Position numbers and translations under genes: made by a program. The notes below the pieces were generated by a model. The model had not been told where the DNA came from. It did not search any database and was given only the letters and a program-made list of their open reading frames with translations. Below are positions 20,879 through 33,689 of a stretch of 64,000 nucleotides of DNA, in pieces (the stretch's first letter is position 1; every line of letters starts with the position of its first letter). This DNA is from Spirometra erinaceieuropaei (lineage: Eukaryota > Platyhelminthes > Cestoda > Diphyllobothriidea > Diphyllobothriidae): the NCBI GenBank assembly GCA_902702965.1, contig CACRXP010000405.1:31645-95644 (forward strand). The letters run 5' to 3'.

Positions 20879-21600
20879 TTAACAGAAGACGAAAGCACGA
20901 TCACTGGGACGGTAGATTTATTGGCCTGAGCTTTCGAACTCGAACTGGAGTTCATCACCGGAGACTGCTAGAATGCAGCAACGTGTGAACACTTATATCG
21001 TTGTTCCGCGCGGGGAGGGGAATACGTCCGTGACTAGGTCTGGTTTGTGCTGCCTGTCCCACAATGGTCCCCCAGCGTGGTGACGCCGTTTGTACTTCGC
21101 GGCGATGTGAGCTACACCACCTGGCTCTGTGGACGGAGTGAGTGACAACACGCAGGTAAATCAATGTGCCTATTGATAGAGTTGGTGTCCGACACCCACA
21201 CCTCTAACAGTTCTCGCCCCTCTTGTTGCCGGCTCGAGCCAATATCCGCCTGTTGGCGAAGCCTAACTAATGGCTCTCTTCCAGCGTGTGAATGGCGACT
21301 TGAGACAGTGGGTCGCCTCTTCGAACGGCCCGTTTGTGCACAATTATTTGTGAGCTGAGACGTTGTCCTGTCTGGCCTGTGTAGTAGCAAGGACAGTTTT
21401 GGCACGGGATTTGATAGACTACGCCCTGCTGGTCACCTGCGTCCAGCCGATCCTTCATTCTGATGATCCTGCTAAGCATGGCAGCCGTCGGATAATGGGC
21501 GATGCCCACGCCTAGCTCTGACGCAATGCGTTCTGGTGCCTCGGACACATTCTTTATGTACGGTAGGGAGTGCTAAATTGTTGGTGTCTCTCTTCCGTTT
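20879..21600 (-). mobile_element. Penelope-like element, GIY-YIG domain and 3' end
   Basis: Minus-strand remnants: LALPYIKNVSEAPERIASEL (about 21575-21520), then ELGVGIAHYPTAAMLSRIIR, QGVVYQIPCQNCPCYYTGQT (about 21420-21365), VRRGDPLSQVAIHT (about 21330) and RRILARAGNKRGRELLEVWV (after a frameshift near 21270). It ends with NSINRHIDLPACCHSLR (about 21175). This is the GIY-YIG nuclease of a Penelope-like element of a different subfamily from the 11.8-kb copy (CPCYYTGQTG against HSNYIGETG). The remainder to 20879 would be its 3' region. Confidence 0.82.
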
Positions 21601-22009
21601 GTCCGTCGTGGGTGCATGCGTATGCAGCGGCTGATGAAACTATTTGGGTAGCCGTTCTTTGTTAAATGGTCCCTTAGATTGAAAAAATTGTCATTATCAT
21701 CTCACCGTTTAAATCTGGTTCTCACCCTGGCGTTCAAAATTATCGGGAGATTCAAGAAACGCCCACTAATGCTAGACGGTTTAAAAGAGGGTGCGATCTA
21801 AATTACTGATTTTTGTATAACCAACCAAGTTCCTAACTATTCTCTATATAAGTTTTGCATGGTAGCTCGCGCGGAGCGTGTCATATGTCTTTCCTGAGTC
21901 TGAGTAATTCTCATCATAATATCACCCCTATGTGGTCGTTACTTATTTCCCCTTAATAAAGCTTTCAATTAAGTGTCACATAGGTAAATTGGGGGCTCTA
22001 GCATTCCAA
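21601..22009. other. No recognisable feature
   Basis: Between the Penelope fragment and a LINE copy. The left edge may still be Penelope sequence (linker), but I could not confirm it. Confidence 0.35.
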
Positions 22010-23060
22010 AGTCTCATATAATCACTTCAAGAGAACGTACTTATCAAATCAATAGCAAAGTATCTTTGTGGGGTCCTCAGTTCCCGATGGCAGTGGTGTC
22101 TTCCAAGGCGCTATATTAAGTCACCTTTTTTCCTCCTTTTACATCAATGATATTTTATTGGCAGTTGAACACGCCCAGCCTTTTGCTTATGCTGATCATC
22201 TCAAACGTTTATATTCTTTCGTTAAATCTACAGTCAAATACTGCTTGGAACAAATCCATTTTGGCCTTCTTGCTCTTTCTGCGTGAGGCTCAATATGGCT
22301 AATGACAAGTTTCCTTTCCAGATGTCACTACATGTGTTTTGGACGTAAAACCTCCCTCCGACCAGGGATTTTCCAGGGCACACTTATGAATGAATGTTAG
22401 ACCACAAAAGAATATGGTTTATACTACACCAATAATCTAGATCACATGACAAATGCCTACAAAAGTATAACTAGAGCTGCCCGGATTTGTGGGTATATTT
22501 ATTGAAATTTCAACCTGCATAAAGTTAACGTAAGACACTATGGAATGTTTATCTTCCCCAGTCTTGAATATTGCAGTCCGTTCTTTAGTTTAATGAACAA
22601 GTCTGGCTGTCCTTTAACAAAACATGTTCAAAGGCATTTTACTAGAAAACGCATAGGCACGACACATTCAAATACGTCCTACTCGAACATATTCAGTTAG
22701 GCAACCCAGAATTTCTATGGATTCGGTGACTGAAAGCTGACCTCTGCCTCCTTTCCCGTATCAGCCATAGTCCCAGTTTTCCTCGAAAAACATCCGTTAC
22801 TCCTGTTAGTCGCTTTTACAGCATTCGCATTTTTTCCTTGATCATTCCCCCGCCAGCTGCCCACCTTTAAGCGCTCTGTCCTTTTCCCTTTCAGGAACAC
22901 TTTATTAAAGATAATTTGTCAGTCGAAATTGTTACGTCGAATAGTTCATCTCTTTTTAAGAGAGGACTATGCCCTTATATCAACTCAGACTTGGTCAACC
23001 TCGAAAACAGCCCGTCGAGAATTTAGGAGACTGTCTCAAAATTGCCTTGTCCACTCGCAA
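22010..23060 (+). mobile_element. CR1-like LINE reverse transcriptase remnant (copy 1)
   Basis: Coding remnants on the plus strand: SGVFQGAILSHLFSSFYIND (22092-22150), PFAYADHLKRLYSFVKST (about 22180, with the catalytic YADD changed to YADH), KSITRAARICGYIY (about 22460), and GMFIFPSLEYCSPFFSLMNK (about 22540-22605). Order and motifs match the better copy at 27.9-29.9 kb (FIYADDLKCVYSFNKST; FEYCCPFFGLMNE). Multiple stops make it inactive. Confidence 0.8.
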
Positions 23061-23719
23061 TTTTTTTGTGTATGATTCCATCCGTCAAAATCTCACATCA
23101 GTATTGGCCACCTCTTCATGATGTGCATCGTGAGCTTCGGGGACCACTTTGTCCCTCGACCCGCCTCTCAGACAAAGAGTCGGAGTCATCGTGATGCGCA
23201 CGTAAGAGACCTCTCCTCTTAGCTGGGTGCCCATCCTCACCAGGATTCCGTTCTGGCTGCTGGAACGTCGTGGCTTCACTCTCACCGTTGGTCTTACCCT
23301 AGGTCTGCAGGTACCTAGCATTTCCACACGCACCATAGTGACGCTTCGCTCTTACCTGCCGATCAGTCCTTATAGTCGCCGACTACCCTCAGGATACGTC
23401 CTGTTCCTCCATACCCCTTCCTGAAGCAGATTTATTCTCGTGAATATTTTATTGCGAGTGCGGATTCCCTGAGCTCTCGCCCTTGCCTTTAAAAAATTAT
23501 TATTACTAGTAATTTTAGTAGATTCTTTCACTGCCTCTCCCAGATCTCATTCTTGTGCCTTATAGCCTCTTAGTGGTAATTTGTGGGTATTTTTTCATAA
23601 TTCCTGTTCGCTAAAGGACAACTCACCGGGAGCCACCATCAAATTTTCCTATTTCACGAAACACAATTTACAAATTCTAGAATTAATAGGTGCCTTGGAG
23701 GATTTTGAATACTTCTTTT
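23061..23719. other. No recognisable gene
   Basis: Possibly the degenerate 3' part of the preceding LINE. A minus-strand frame at 23085-23336 has no recognisable domain. Confidence 0.35.
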
Positions 23720-23900
23720 CGACCCGAGGCTGAAAAACTCGGCGACCTCTGTGGCACTCGAACTCACGACGGCAAGGAGTAGGCTGTAGTACAACCAACG
23801 CTCACATGTGACAGTTCGGCCGTCGCAAACGATGTTGTCCACCGTGTGCCCCACAGCATGGCGGGCTCAGTTACCTGAGGCCACATGAAGAAGGAACCGT
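23720..23900 (-). repeat. SINE-like repeat with tRNA-like box B
   Basis: On the minus strand, 'tgtgagcgttggttgtac' and 'gtgagttcgagtgcc' resemble tRNA-type A and B boxes. The neighbouring 'gcaaacgatgttgtccaccg' and 'tgtgccccacagcatggcgg' (plus strand) match 14795-14830 in the repeat nested in the second RTE remnant. I therefore group it with that dispersed family. Boundaries are approximate. Confidence 0.4.
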
Positions 23901-25554
23901 CACAGTCTGGCTCTTCAATTTGAGAGGAAAATAAATGATCCCGCCGGTTGACAGCTTTACGCATGTACGCCTCGATTATTCTGCACGTTCACGGCCATTG
24001 TTGATGATTGGCGCGATGATCCTTCCGTAATTTTACTTACTGACACTGATAACGATGTTTGTCTACGATCTCCACTTTGGTTAATTACTCCGTCCTAGAA
24101 AATTCTCAATAGTAATAATGGAGGGGAATAGCATCGCACTTATTTATAGACAGTTTATTAACGAACGGTCAGGTTGGGTCCTGCAGTCACGCTGGCTGTA
24201 AGGAAAGCCTAAGCGTCTGTGATGCGGGAATGGTAGCAATCGGAGTTTTATGAGAGGGGCCTTAGTGCAGACCAATAGAAAGGCGGGAATATGGGAAGGC
24301 TAAGGAAGTCATATTCGAACTAGCGAAGGTAGTTTAAAAAAATTTGAATTTGAATGCCTCATACAAAAATTAAAGTGTACACGTAGAACAGTTTGCGGAA
24401 ACCGCCGGGGTGTACGGTAAAGAGAAAATCTCAAGGGAAAGCTGCCGACCGATAAAATGTGGGAACTCACTTCCAAGGTCGCTCCGCAAAATGTTCAAAG
24501 AAAATTATGGGTGATCGCGACAAGGACGAAGAACAAACTGATAAATAGTCACGAAAAACAGTAACGAAAGTGAATAAGTAGCTCATGAAACTGTGAGTCA
24601 TTTGGTGAACGAGACGGAGAGTGCTGTTGATTGTGCGATCCGAAGGGTTTCACACCCCAAGAAATTTTGGAATGAATTCACTTGGACGACTGGGATTGTG
24701 GTAAAAGAACTGTTTTTACGCAGACCTATTTTCCAAATAGACCGAAATACCGATTTGGACTGGGTGCTTGTGATAAGCAAATCGACATTAACGAAGGTAA
24801 TGAAAACCAGCCCAGATTTTTTCTGAACAACTGGAGTCTTTAGGTCTGCGACTTCCGTAGGCATAAACCGCACCACAACAGCGAAATAATACAGCGTTCG
24901 GTGGGGTTTGTGCTCGAATGCACTCCTAAACGAGGTGAAGCAAATTGGGGAGTAACTTTTCTTTGACACGTAGCTGAATCGTATCCAGTTAATGACGGTC
25001 AACAAGCAGTACCACAAACATGTCAGCCAACGGACCAGCAAGTTGATCTCTATCACTGATAATGACAATGTCGGTGAATATACAACAGAAAAGCAGCACA
25101 CAGAAACGAATATCCTGCGCTTTTCGCAAGCCCGGCCTACTTACCTCACCAAGCAACTACTCCCTGAGAAGTGTTCTGGTTGATGCGCTCCATTAGTAAA
25201 ATTCTGTTGAATACAACGTCATTATCCGTAAAGGCAACACGTATGGAGCGCCCAACAGAAGCACATCCGGTAACGTAACTTGGCCATACGTACTCATTGA
25301 AATGGGATCGGAAAGGAGTAATGCCGTCGACACACACGGCCCAGACACTCGCTTGATTAAGAAGGAAAGTGACCGCATGGTCAACTAGAAGCTAGGTCGG
25401 TGTGCTCTCCGTCTAGACAGTGCAATTAACGCTATTCTAACGTAATTTCGCCTGCTCAAAAATAATTCAGTAGGTTAACGGTACTACATTCATAAACTGC
25501 GGCTGCAGGACCAAACCTCACCAAAAACCGTGATTTAGACTGCTCGTAGCTCAC
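23901..25554. other. No confident gene; ORF-rich segment
   Basis: Both strands have open frames of 60-170 codons at 24593-25384. A strong donor-like 'gtgaggtaagtagg' lies on the minus strand near 25146. Neither the minus-strand frame (VVQKKSGLVFITFVNVDLL) nor the plus-strand frame (SHLVNETESAVDCAIRRVSH) matches a family I recognise, and they overlap, so at most one could be real. Confidence 0.3.
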
Positions 25555-25726
25555 CTGACTGGCACTTTTCAAGATGATTTTGACCCCCTCGGACGTCAAG
25601 GCGCTGCCGGATCCCGCCAAATGAGCTGCGACAGAGGTGGTATCAGTCCTTCTCCGTGATGGTACATGTTCGGCTATCCGTTTTTTTTCAGTAAGCTCGG
25701 GGTCTTTTGCCCTAACTGTCTGCTTC
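25555..25726 (-). CDS. Candidate internal exon, product unknown
   Basis: A 172-nt open segment bounded by a strong acceptor ('cttcttcccctactttcag') and a strong donor ('gtgagctac'). It is entered in phase 2 and left in phase 0. It would encode 57 residues beginning KQTVRAKDPELTEKKRIAEH and ending LTSEGVKIILKSASQ. It is hydrophilic, probably helical and basic. It could belong to a minus-strand gene, with further candidate exons at 33.2, 37.6 and 42.5 kb, or to the upstream part of the COMM-domain gene. I do not recognise the family. Confidence 0.35.
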
Positions 25727-27879
25727 CTGAAAGTAGGGGAAGAAGTACCTAACGACTTCCGAGGCATCCTTGTGCTTCTGCTACACTTTCGCGCAGCTGG
25801 CTCTTATGCTGACTTCGATTAAGTTGAGGATCGCGCAGATGTCAGGCAAATAACATTTTTGTTGCAGCAATCGCAGCTGTTGTTCCTCGCTTACAAAACT
25901 GCCACTGACATAAAGAACCCGCAATTTTCCTAGATGGTCGCTGAAAGCCAGTTCCTATAACACTTCAGAAATGAGGTTGGACAATGACGACCATCATGAC
26001 TTGCATCAGGCCTTTTGTACACAGTTATATCAAATATGAAGTAACTGTTAGTGGCTAAAATTAGCAATGCTCAGACTTCAGTGAAATGAAGGCCGGCAAT
26101 CTAGACCTTCATGGCCATCTAAGGCCTGTGGGCATAGGACTTTTAACAGCTTCTCAGCTGTCCAGTAGTTGATGCTGAATTGAGACTGCTAGTCAAGTGA
26201 GACGTATATGGGCGTTGTAGGTAAAACGAGAACTGAACTCGGCGGGAGAGTGCTCAACTTCGCATAATCTTCTTCGTCACTCTTTCGGAGGCAAAATATA
26301 TGACGCGTAAAGGAATCAAAGACTGCTGAATATCTCATTGCTCTCCTGCTATGATCTGTTCGGATGTGGAACCTAAGCTATGTTTCCGATCGCTCAGCAA
26401 AGATTTAGAAAGAGGGTTCAAAAAGGGCAGCTAGAAAATAAAAAGACTACAGCGACTGCAAGCAATATAGAGGGAGCGCAAACATCAAGATGTGGCGTAA
26501 AATTGCAAAAACATTGATAAAATGACAATAGGGTAGAATGAAATAAACTGATTTGGCATGAAAAACTGATGAAAGGAGTCAAGTAGTTAAGAAAGGATCG
26601 CATTAAGGAAGGGTTTTTTCTTCTTCAATAATGACAACAGAACATTGATAAACCACAAGCAGGCAAGTAGTATACACCAGTTTCATAACACCAGGCTACT
26701 CGGAACAGCAAACTCGGGAGGCCGATACTATCTAAATCTATGCTTTACCTAATTGTCTCTAATTCAACACAGAACTGAGCCGTATGATGGACGTATTTCG
26801 TGCCATGTCTAGGGCAACTTCTTTTAGTATCTCGTTCCAGGAATTGGCGAAACCTCCTGCTCAACTCAGTTGTCAAACTCATAAATGCAAATGAATATTC
26901 AACAGCTTTAAGGGGTGCTCTCGAGCTCTGCCTGTGCGATTATTTCTTAAAGAATGTCATTCTTCAAGTCGTCCTGTCGGAATCTCTCTTAAATGTTTCC
27001 GTGCCGTCCAGAGGTTTGCGCTTTTCTTTCCACAAAATCAAGTGGAACCCCTAGGGACACCGACGAGACGAATCGTTGGAGCCGACCCCAAAAGGCCGAA
27101 TTCCCTTAGTTCTCATGAAGCACTAAACGCCGTACCTTCATAATTTTTATAGTTTTGCGTACTTCCCTTACAAACGAAATCACAGTTCCGTGAATGCAAC
27201 CCTATTTCATTGGTACATTAAATAGTATGCTAAAACTACTTAAAGTCAGAAAATTTTATGCTATCGCCTTTCCAGAAAAGATTTTTATTCGAAACAAACT
27301 CCCATTTTAGTTATATGCGATCAGTTTAAAGTCAAAACCTGTGAAAAAACGTAATGAACCTGGTGTGAATGAATCTATGTTATGCACTTTATGATCTTTG
27401 AGACACAATAGCAATTACAAAGAAACGCCAAAGTAAAACTTATTAGTGTTTTCCTCATACGTTTCGGTTCTGAAGAGTTGAGGCTACACAAGCATGCCAA
27501 AGAGAGCAAAAGAAACAGCGCAATTCCAAGAGTACTACAGTTGCCAAAACAATCGAAATAATTATGCGCGGATGAAATCTACATGTTTCAAATAACAGAG
27601 TTGATCATCAATATCAAACGCGAAATTATGCGCAGACCGGTGGAGTAAAATCCGTGCGATAGATTATTCCACAGCTTTCCGACCCAGTTTAGGAAAAAAA
27701 TGTCTTCAAATTTAACCTTCTCCGTGATGCACGCAGATTAGTAGGGTATCCCAGGAACACATTCTATTGAAGGGTTCAACGAAGTCCGCGCACGGTGGTA
27801 GAGTTCAACCTACGCGGGATGAGGACTGCTTTTATGAAGTTCCAGAGAGATAGATAAAAGGAAGATAAAATAAACCTTC
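25727..27879. other. No recognisable gene or repeat
   Basis: AT-rich, with only short open frames. The plus-strand frame at 26800-27054 has a Leu-rich stretch but no supportable match. Confidence 0.4.
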
Positions 27880-29892
27880 TCTTCGTAATGACCATTTATC
27901 TGTTGTCGTTATTTATTTTGATCTTTGCAAAACCATTGATAAAGTGCCACATAAAAAACGCTAGGTTAAATTAGAAACTCTGGGAATTCACACTCCCCTT
28001 ATAGACTTTATCAAGTCATACCTATCTAATCGTAAAAGAAAGGTTTTAGTGGGATCTTCATTTTTCACTGAGAGCCCTACTGTATGTGGTGTCCTACAAG
28101 GTACCGTTTTAGGTCCTCTTTTTGTCCCTGTTTTACAGGAATGATATCTCGTCGGCAGTTAAAAATTATCAATCATTCATTTATGCCGATGATCTCAAAT
28201 GTGTATATTCATTCAATAAATCTACGAACCTTCCTTGTCTAGAGCAAATCCATGCTGACTTGCATGCTCTCTCAGTTTGGAGCTCAAAATGGCTAGTGGA
28301 ATTCTCTCCGTCTAAATGTCAATATATGTGTTTTGGACCTGAGAGGCTACCCCAAAGAGTGGTCTTTCAAAGAACACCTATGACCGAATGTACCACCACC
28401 AAGGATTTAGGTCTAAGCTACACCATCCATCTTGATCTCTCGCCGCACGCTGACAGAATTACGGCCAAAGCTGCCCAGATTTGGGGTCTCATATCCTACA
28501 CTTTCTACCTTCTTGAAATTAAATTGAGACTCTATCGAATGTTTGTACTTCCCATTTTCGAGTATTGTTGCCCATTCTTTGGTTTGATGAACGAGACCAG
28601 CCGTTCAAAGATTAAAAATGTTTAAAGACATTTTGCTATAAGACTTTTAGGTTTGGAACACCCAAATATTCCCTATTCAGATAGATGCCAGATAATTAAC
28701 CTACAATTTTTGTTGGCCAAAAGATTGGATGCAGGCTTCTGTCTCCTCTTTCACATAAATAATAGTTCAAATTATTCTCGAATTTTAGCCCTTAGCCGTA
28801 GTAGTGCCCATACGATCTTTCCAATTCTTCCTTAATTATATCTCCTCCCGCTTCCTCCACCTGTAAAGGCTCCTTTTTCGCTCCCAGGCATACTTTCCTC
28901 TGGAATTATCTTCCAATAAATATAAGATTGTCAGATAGTCTACGCACTTTTGAGAGAAGGCTGCGCCTTCATCTGCGTACTGACTCGATCAAACTTTTAC
29001 TTTCCTCATCCCTTCTGGGCAACTTTCTCTATGACATTGAGAAAAGGCCACCAGAAATTTAGAACGCCGCCACTAATATGACCATATCCGCTTGCATCTT
29101 CTTCTTTTGTGTGCAGTTACGAGTCCCAGGATCCCTCCTCAGAATTTTCGATTTTTTCGTACACCGCACAAACTGCGATATCCTTCCTGATAATTCTCTC
29201 AAAGAAGTAGCGTGGCTAGATTGGCGTGCACGCTCAAAGCCGTCTCAGTTTCGCTGACCGCCGACACTCATCAGAATCCCACTCTGACCCCCACAGTTTC
29301 GAACCCCAGCCCAATCCTTGATTTTCGCGGATTTTGATGTGAACTCCTCATTTCGACCCCATAGGGTCTGTTGACGATCACGGTGTGAATCCTCTACTTT
29401 CGCCATTTGTTAGTAGTTTGGTCGTTCAGCCAGAAGACCTCAGGGTCGTAATCTCCCCTCAACGCTTTGATGGCCGACCTAGCCTTTAATGTCCCCTCCT
29501 CGGCTGCACTCTAAGCGGACTGTGTCCGATCGCGTCTAGATTCCCCTGACTTGCCACTTCGAAGCTGATAACCTCATTCGGTTAAGGAAACTGTGCCTGG
29601 ACAATTTGGGCCAGTCCCGTTCGACCCGTATATTTTTCCTTTCAAGAGCGGCAGCTTTTTTTCGCTTTCAAAGTTAATCAATTCATGCTCGTCTAGTTTT
29701 CTCATAAGGAGTTTTTTCAGTGCCCGCTGAACGGTTTTATATATGACTGTTTATTCTACAATCGAAAATTGAATAAAGTACGGAATCTGTCTATTTGCTC
29801 TAGAATTTACTCAAAAATTCGTATTTACTTGCTATGAAGGGACCCCTAAGGATTTTTTAATAAAATTATTTATTTATTTGTTATTTATTTGT
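27880..29892 (+). mobile_element. CR1-like LINE, 5'-truncated copy with intact 3' terminus (copy 2)
   Basis: The reverse transcriptase domain starts within the 'SLRNDHLSVV..YFDLCKTIDKVPH' region (about 27885). It continues through GVLQGTVLGP (about 28090), the catalytic FIYADDLKCVYSFNKST (28176-28226), SVWSSKWLVEFSPSKCQYMC (about 28275), RLYRMFVLPIFEYCCPFFGL (about 28530-28585) and the end region near 29050. A long 3' UTR follows and ends in 'ggacccctaagg' and an (attt)n tail at 29855-29892. The YADD box is intact. Frame breaks near 28125 and 28625 inactivate the copy. It belongs to the same family as the minus-strand LINE at 56.5-62.3 kb, with a matching 3' end. Confidence 0.85.
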
Positions 29893-31290
29893 TCGGGCTA
29901 CTTACTTAACCTCTGACCAGTTTATTTTCTTGCCTGTGAACCTTTTCGGACAACTTGTAATCGCGATGCATCGATGGTTTCCAAGCTTGAATTACGAACC
30001 TAAGGTGTGGCCATCCACATATTCCATAGATTTTTGAGTGGAAATCTTTGCCAAGAACTGCACAGATCCACTTAATTGCTAATAATACTTTAGTTGCAAC
30101 ACCAACAGCTCTAAAGCAGTGCACGGAGTAATTAAGAGTGTCCGTCGTCGCGACCCCAAGATCCTCGAAGAATTTTGACGATATGCGGGCAGTGGAGCCC
30201 CGACTCAACTTTCCAAAATGATGGACACGGAAGATGACTTCTGTGAAACGACACCCAGAAATTGTGAGGGTTGTTCTGAATGCAGGACGCGGAGGGGAAT
30301 ATAAAAAGTCCTGCTGCTGCGTCGAGGGTGGTCAAAATGCTTTAAAGTAGCAAACAGATTAAAAGTTGGTCAGTTGGAGAACTCCAACATCAAAAAGAGT
30401 CCTTCTTGTAATTGGCGAAGTCACGAAGGATCAGAGCTAGGGAGTTCACAACGTTCTTGTTAAGTCGTATTTCGATGTTTCGAGGCTAAAACTTGTTTGA
30501 TAAAAAGCTGCTGGACGGGTCGCCAGCGCGCAATAGGCTAAATAAGAGAATGCGGTATCCCAGATCAGGTTCAACGCACATTTTGTAGAGACGGGTTCTA
30601 ATGTCGCTAGGTTTAAACTTTTGGAGGATAAGTCCGGCCGCTCTGCGTGCTTTCAATACAATTAGTACGCGATTCTCTGAAAAATGTAGACTCTTGGAGT
30701 ACGATATGCCCCCGACCTTAATACTTTCTGACACATTAATATCCATACAGCCAACCCATAACTGCACATTTCTGTCACGAAAGGGAAAGGCGCCATGTAC
30801 AACTTCCCTTGGCAAGGGCGTAAAGGTCGCTTTTCAAGATTTCGAACCGCGATCTGCCGGCTTGTATCGATAGGCAACTTTTAAATCATCACCTTACATA
30901 ACGGGTCTACCATTCTGAAAAACCTCCGGTACGCCACTGACAAAAAGGCAAAGTAGGGCCAGGCCAATTACAGTGCCTTGAATAACCCCACTCCTCACTT
31001 TTATGGGGTAGGTGGTATCACCAAAAACTTTAACCCGCTGTGTACGAAAGCCTAGGTAAAAAGATGTGAGATGCAGAAACTTGTCATCCATTCCGAAAGA
31101 GGAAAGCTTTAAGTGAAGAAGAGAATTGGCGACATAATCAAAAACCTTGGCGAAATCGAAACAGACTGCGTAAATTGCGAAACCATAATCTTTAGATTGT
31201 AAAACACGATCAAAGTGGGGGAGAGCGATGTCGTTTTTCAAGTTTTTGCTATTGCAATGGCTTTGAAGATATGTTCCCAGATTGCTCACT
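29893..31290 (-). mobile_element. CR1-like LINE of a second subfamily, RT and C-terminus
   Basis: Minus-strand remnants run from HCNSKNLKNDIALPHFDRVL (about 31260) through YAVCFDFAKVFDYVANSLLH, KVRSGVIQGTVIGL (about 30980) and DIRTRLYKMCVEPDLGYRIL (about 30600-30560). The last piece is GWPHLRFVIQAWKPSMHRDY (about 30000) with KVHRQENKLVRG. The DFAKxFD, GVxQGTxxG and RPHLxFxxQAW-type blocks are those of CR1/Jockey-type LINE ORF2. The catalytic YADD block is not identifiable because the frame breaks right after the GVIQG region. The copy is inactive. Confidence 0.78.
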
Positions 31291-31299
31291 AAGCTAAGG

Positions 31300-32060
31300 C
31301 GTGACCGAAATGGATAAATTCATTGTTAGTTTCTCTTGTGCTCTTAGCAGACGGCGCCATGGAGATGCTGGAATAGACCCATTCTATTCCTCCCTGTACA
31401 GTTCAACCTCCTGTATATTTGAGTGGAGATAGGCCCTGTAAAGGAGTTTTGTTCATAGGTTACGTAGTTAGACAATGCACTTGTTGATGCAACTTGTATC
31501 AGTTAAGGCGATGTTTGATGTTTTGCTCAGTCCGAGACACAACGATTGCCACAGGCAGGCTGTTTCATGATTCAATCCCAGTATCTGAAAAAGTAACTTC
31601 CCCCAGCCGGTTTTCTCTGGGGTACGCATAATGTGATGGGACCCCCCTCCGGAAGTTTTCCATAATGGCGAGTTGAAAGAAGACACCAAACAGGAGGACC
31701 CAGTCCAAGCAGCCCGCGCCAAAGAAGGTTTTCATGATGTTGCAGAGTACTTGCCAATAATTCAAAGGAAAAGGGTCTGGATCCGTTGACTAACAGCATA
31801 CGGCAATACTGCCTGACCTCTCGAGCCCTTTGGAGTGGGCGGTAATCCTGCCACATTAATGGTTTCAAGGTCTCGACCACATATTCAAGATGCGGTCTCA
31901 AAAACTGTTGGAAGACTTTGAAAAAGCGGGCCGTTGAAAACTGTAAATACTCGTTTAATAACGAAAATCGATAAAATTTCACCGGCAACGATAGCTTGTA
32001 GGACCCACAACTAACTTGAGCCAGCCTGTGGACCGTGTCATACGTTTAATGGTGGAGGAG
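31300..32060 (-). mobile_element. LINE ORF2 C-terminal fragment
   Basis: The minus-strand frame at 31988-31572 contains FLRPHLEYVVETLKPLMWQD then RPLQRAREVRQY. This is the RPHLEY..xxW....D...LExVQRxA segment near the C-terminus of CR1-type LINE ORF2. It is a second copy arranged head to tail with the element at 29.9-31.3 kb. It lacks the reverse transcriptase core. Confidence 0.7.
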
Positions 32061-32345
32061 GTTTTAGAAGTAGGGCGACACACTGGACGGGCAGCAAGAA
32101 GACACTGACAATAGATAAATTCCTGCTGAAAATCTTATCGCGAGCTGTCATTTAACAAATAAAGTGAGCGCAATAATTACGAAATAAACAAAAAACAATT
32201 TTGAAGAAATTACGGACTTTGAATAAAGCGCCGCTGGTAAGTTTACGTTTTGGTAAGGAAGGGAAGGAAATTTCAAACACTGAGAACGGTGAATAATAAG
32301 TGATGTTTACAGTCACACAAAATTTTAGGGCATATTTTTGTATCT
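32061..32345 (-). repeat. Unclassified dispersed repeat R, copy 1
   Basis: The reverse complement of this stretch aligns by eye with 38050-38330. It shares 'cacaaaattttagggc', 'gtgactgtaaacatcactta', 'ttattcaaagtccg', 'gcgctcactttatttg' and 'gtgtcttcttg', in the same order. The two copies are inverted relative to each other and about 6 kb apart. No coding content. Confidence 0.75.
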
Positions 32346-33137
32346 GCCTTCTACTTTTGAGACCTAAACCCTATTGTAACCATTTCACCTTTGGTTTCCT
32401 TAAAATAACGAGCTGGAGGCTTTGAATTGTTTGTCCTCTAAAAGCTGAGGGCCTTTTGTTTTTCTGATTGGCGGAGGGACATTCAGTTCAAGTGATAAGT
32501 GCGCCTACCGGAGATGTAGAACAACGCACCTGCAGGTGTTGAACGACAAGCGCCATCGGAGGGACCATTTTCCCAAAAGAAACTGATTTACTTGGGATCT
32601 CGTCTTACAACTATCAACGTGTGCCTTGTCATCGGTGGTCATTAAGCATGGAAAGCCACAAGGATCAGCGAACTCTGTACAGTTGCAGTCAGCTAAACAG
32701 TTTTCACACAGTTGTCAAACTAAATAGTAGTCTCGGGCGCGATCAATTTGTTCGTCAAATTTATCTGCATCTTAACTTTCTTGGCTAACTACGCTCCCTT
32801 AACTGACATACGATTTGGCGTTATCTACACAGTCTGAATTTTCAGACAAGGTTTAAAGAACGGTCAATTGGCATTGTTGTATAAAATCTTGACTTAAAAC
32901 TTTAATCAGGACCAGTTACAGTTACTCATAATTGCCGCTACTATCCGTCTGTTACTGAATTTCGAACACTCGGTTAGAAAATAGACTGACTGAATAAAAA
33001 CCCGTCTGCAAAATTTTTTGAAGTTGTTTTTTTCGGACAAAAACAACGCCGCTTGTGTACTACTGGACAATACAACCATAAAAGACCAGGTTGCTGTGTG
33101 ATGGCTAACGCTTGCAGATCTGGAAGGCAGTACTTAC
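32346..33137. other. No recognisable gene
   Basis: AT-rich sequence. No domain or repeat was recognised on either strand. Confidence 0.4.
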
Positions 33138-33245
33138 GACTGCTTCACCCGGTAGGTGAAGATTTCCATACATTTCGTCTAGAAAGCATTTGCTACTTGT
33201 AGAGATCCCTCTTTTCGCGGTGACCAAATTCAGCACAGACAAACC
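33138..33245 (-). CDS. Candidate internal exon, product unknown
   Basis: Exactly 108 nt (36 codons, phase 0 at both ends) between an acceptor 'cagtgtgtggtttttcag' and a near-consensus donor 'gtaagtactg'. The encoded peptide reads GLSVLNLVTAKRGISTSSKC then FLDEMYGNLHLPGEAV. Both splice signals are strong and the codon use looks coding. I do not recognise the protein. Its phase is compatible with the candidate exon at 37662-37489. Confidence 0.45.
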
Positions 33246-33454
33246 CTGAAAAACCACACACTGCAGACAGTTAAACGTCTCCATAAATTTTGGCAATCCG
33301 ATGTTCGAAGGATTGCCGACACTGATCTTGAAATGCCATTTCTATCACAGAATTCTTCCTGTCCCGCTACGCGCATATTCTTGCTTGCATTTCCTTTGAA
33401 GACTCCACATATTTTTCAGGCAACTGGTGAAATGCAATTATGAGACAAAGAAGT
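33246..33454. other. Short spacer, no feature
   Basis: Putative intron sequence of the unknown minus-strand gene. Confidence 0.35.
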
Positions 33455-33540
33455 CATTTATTCTCATGAAAAAATTTATTTATTCGTTTATTAAAAAGGG
33501 AGTTCCATTATCGGCGTTCGTCGGTGGAGAAGAAATGTTT
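33455..33540 (-). mobile_element. LINE 3' terminus
   Basis: Read on the minus strand, 'ggaactccctttttaataaa' is followed by 'cgaataaataaattttttc'. This resembles the CR1-like LINE termini at 29838-29892 and 2531-2575. No coding part is attached. Confidence 0.4.
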
Positions 33541-33689
33541 TTGCGACGATTTTAACTGAAACAGATAAATTCGTGTAACCATCCCTAGCGAAGCTCAGCT
33601 TGCGACCCCTCCTGTCATAGGTTGTTCGGAAAATTCCATTCGATTTCAGAAATAAACATTAATTCTCGAAAAATGTAAAATTACGTATA

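Noticed and set aside
24593..25384. Opposing plus- and minus-strand frames with one good donor near 25146
   Set aside because: The donor follows an in-frame stop in the most protein-like frame, and no family is recognised.
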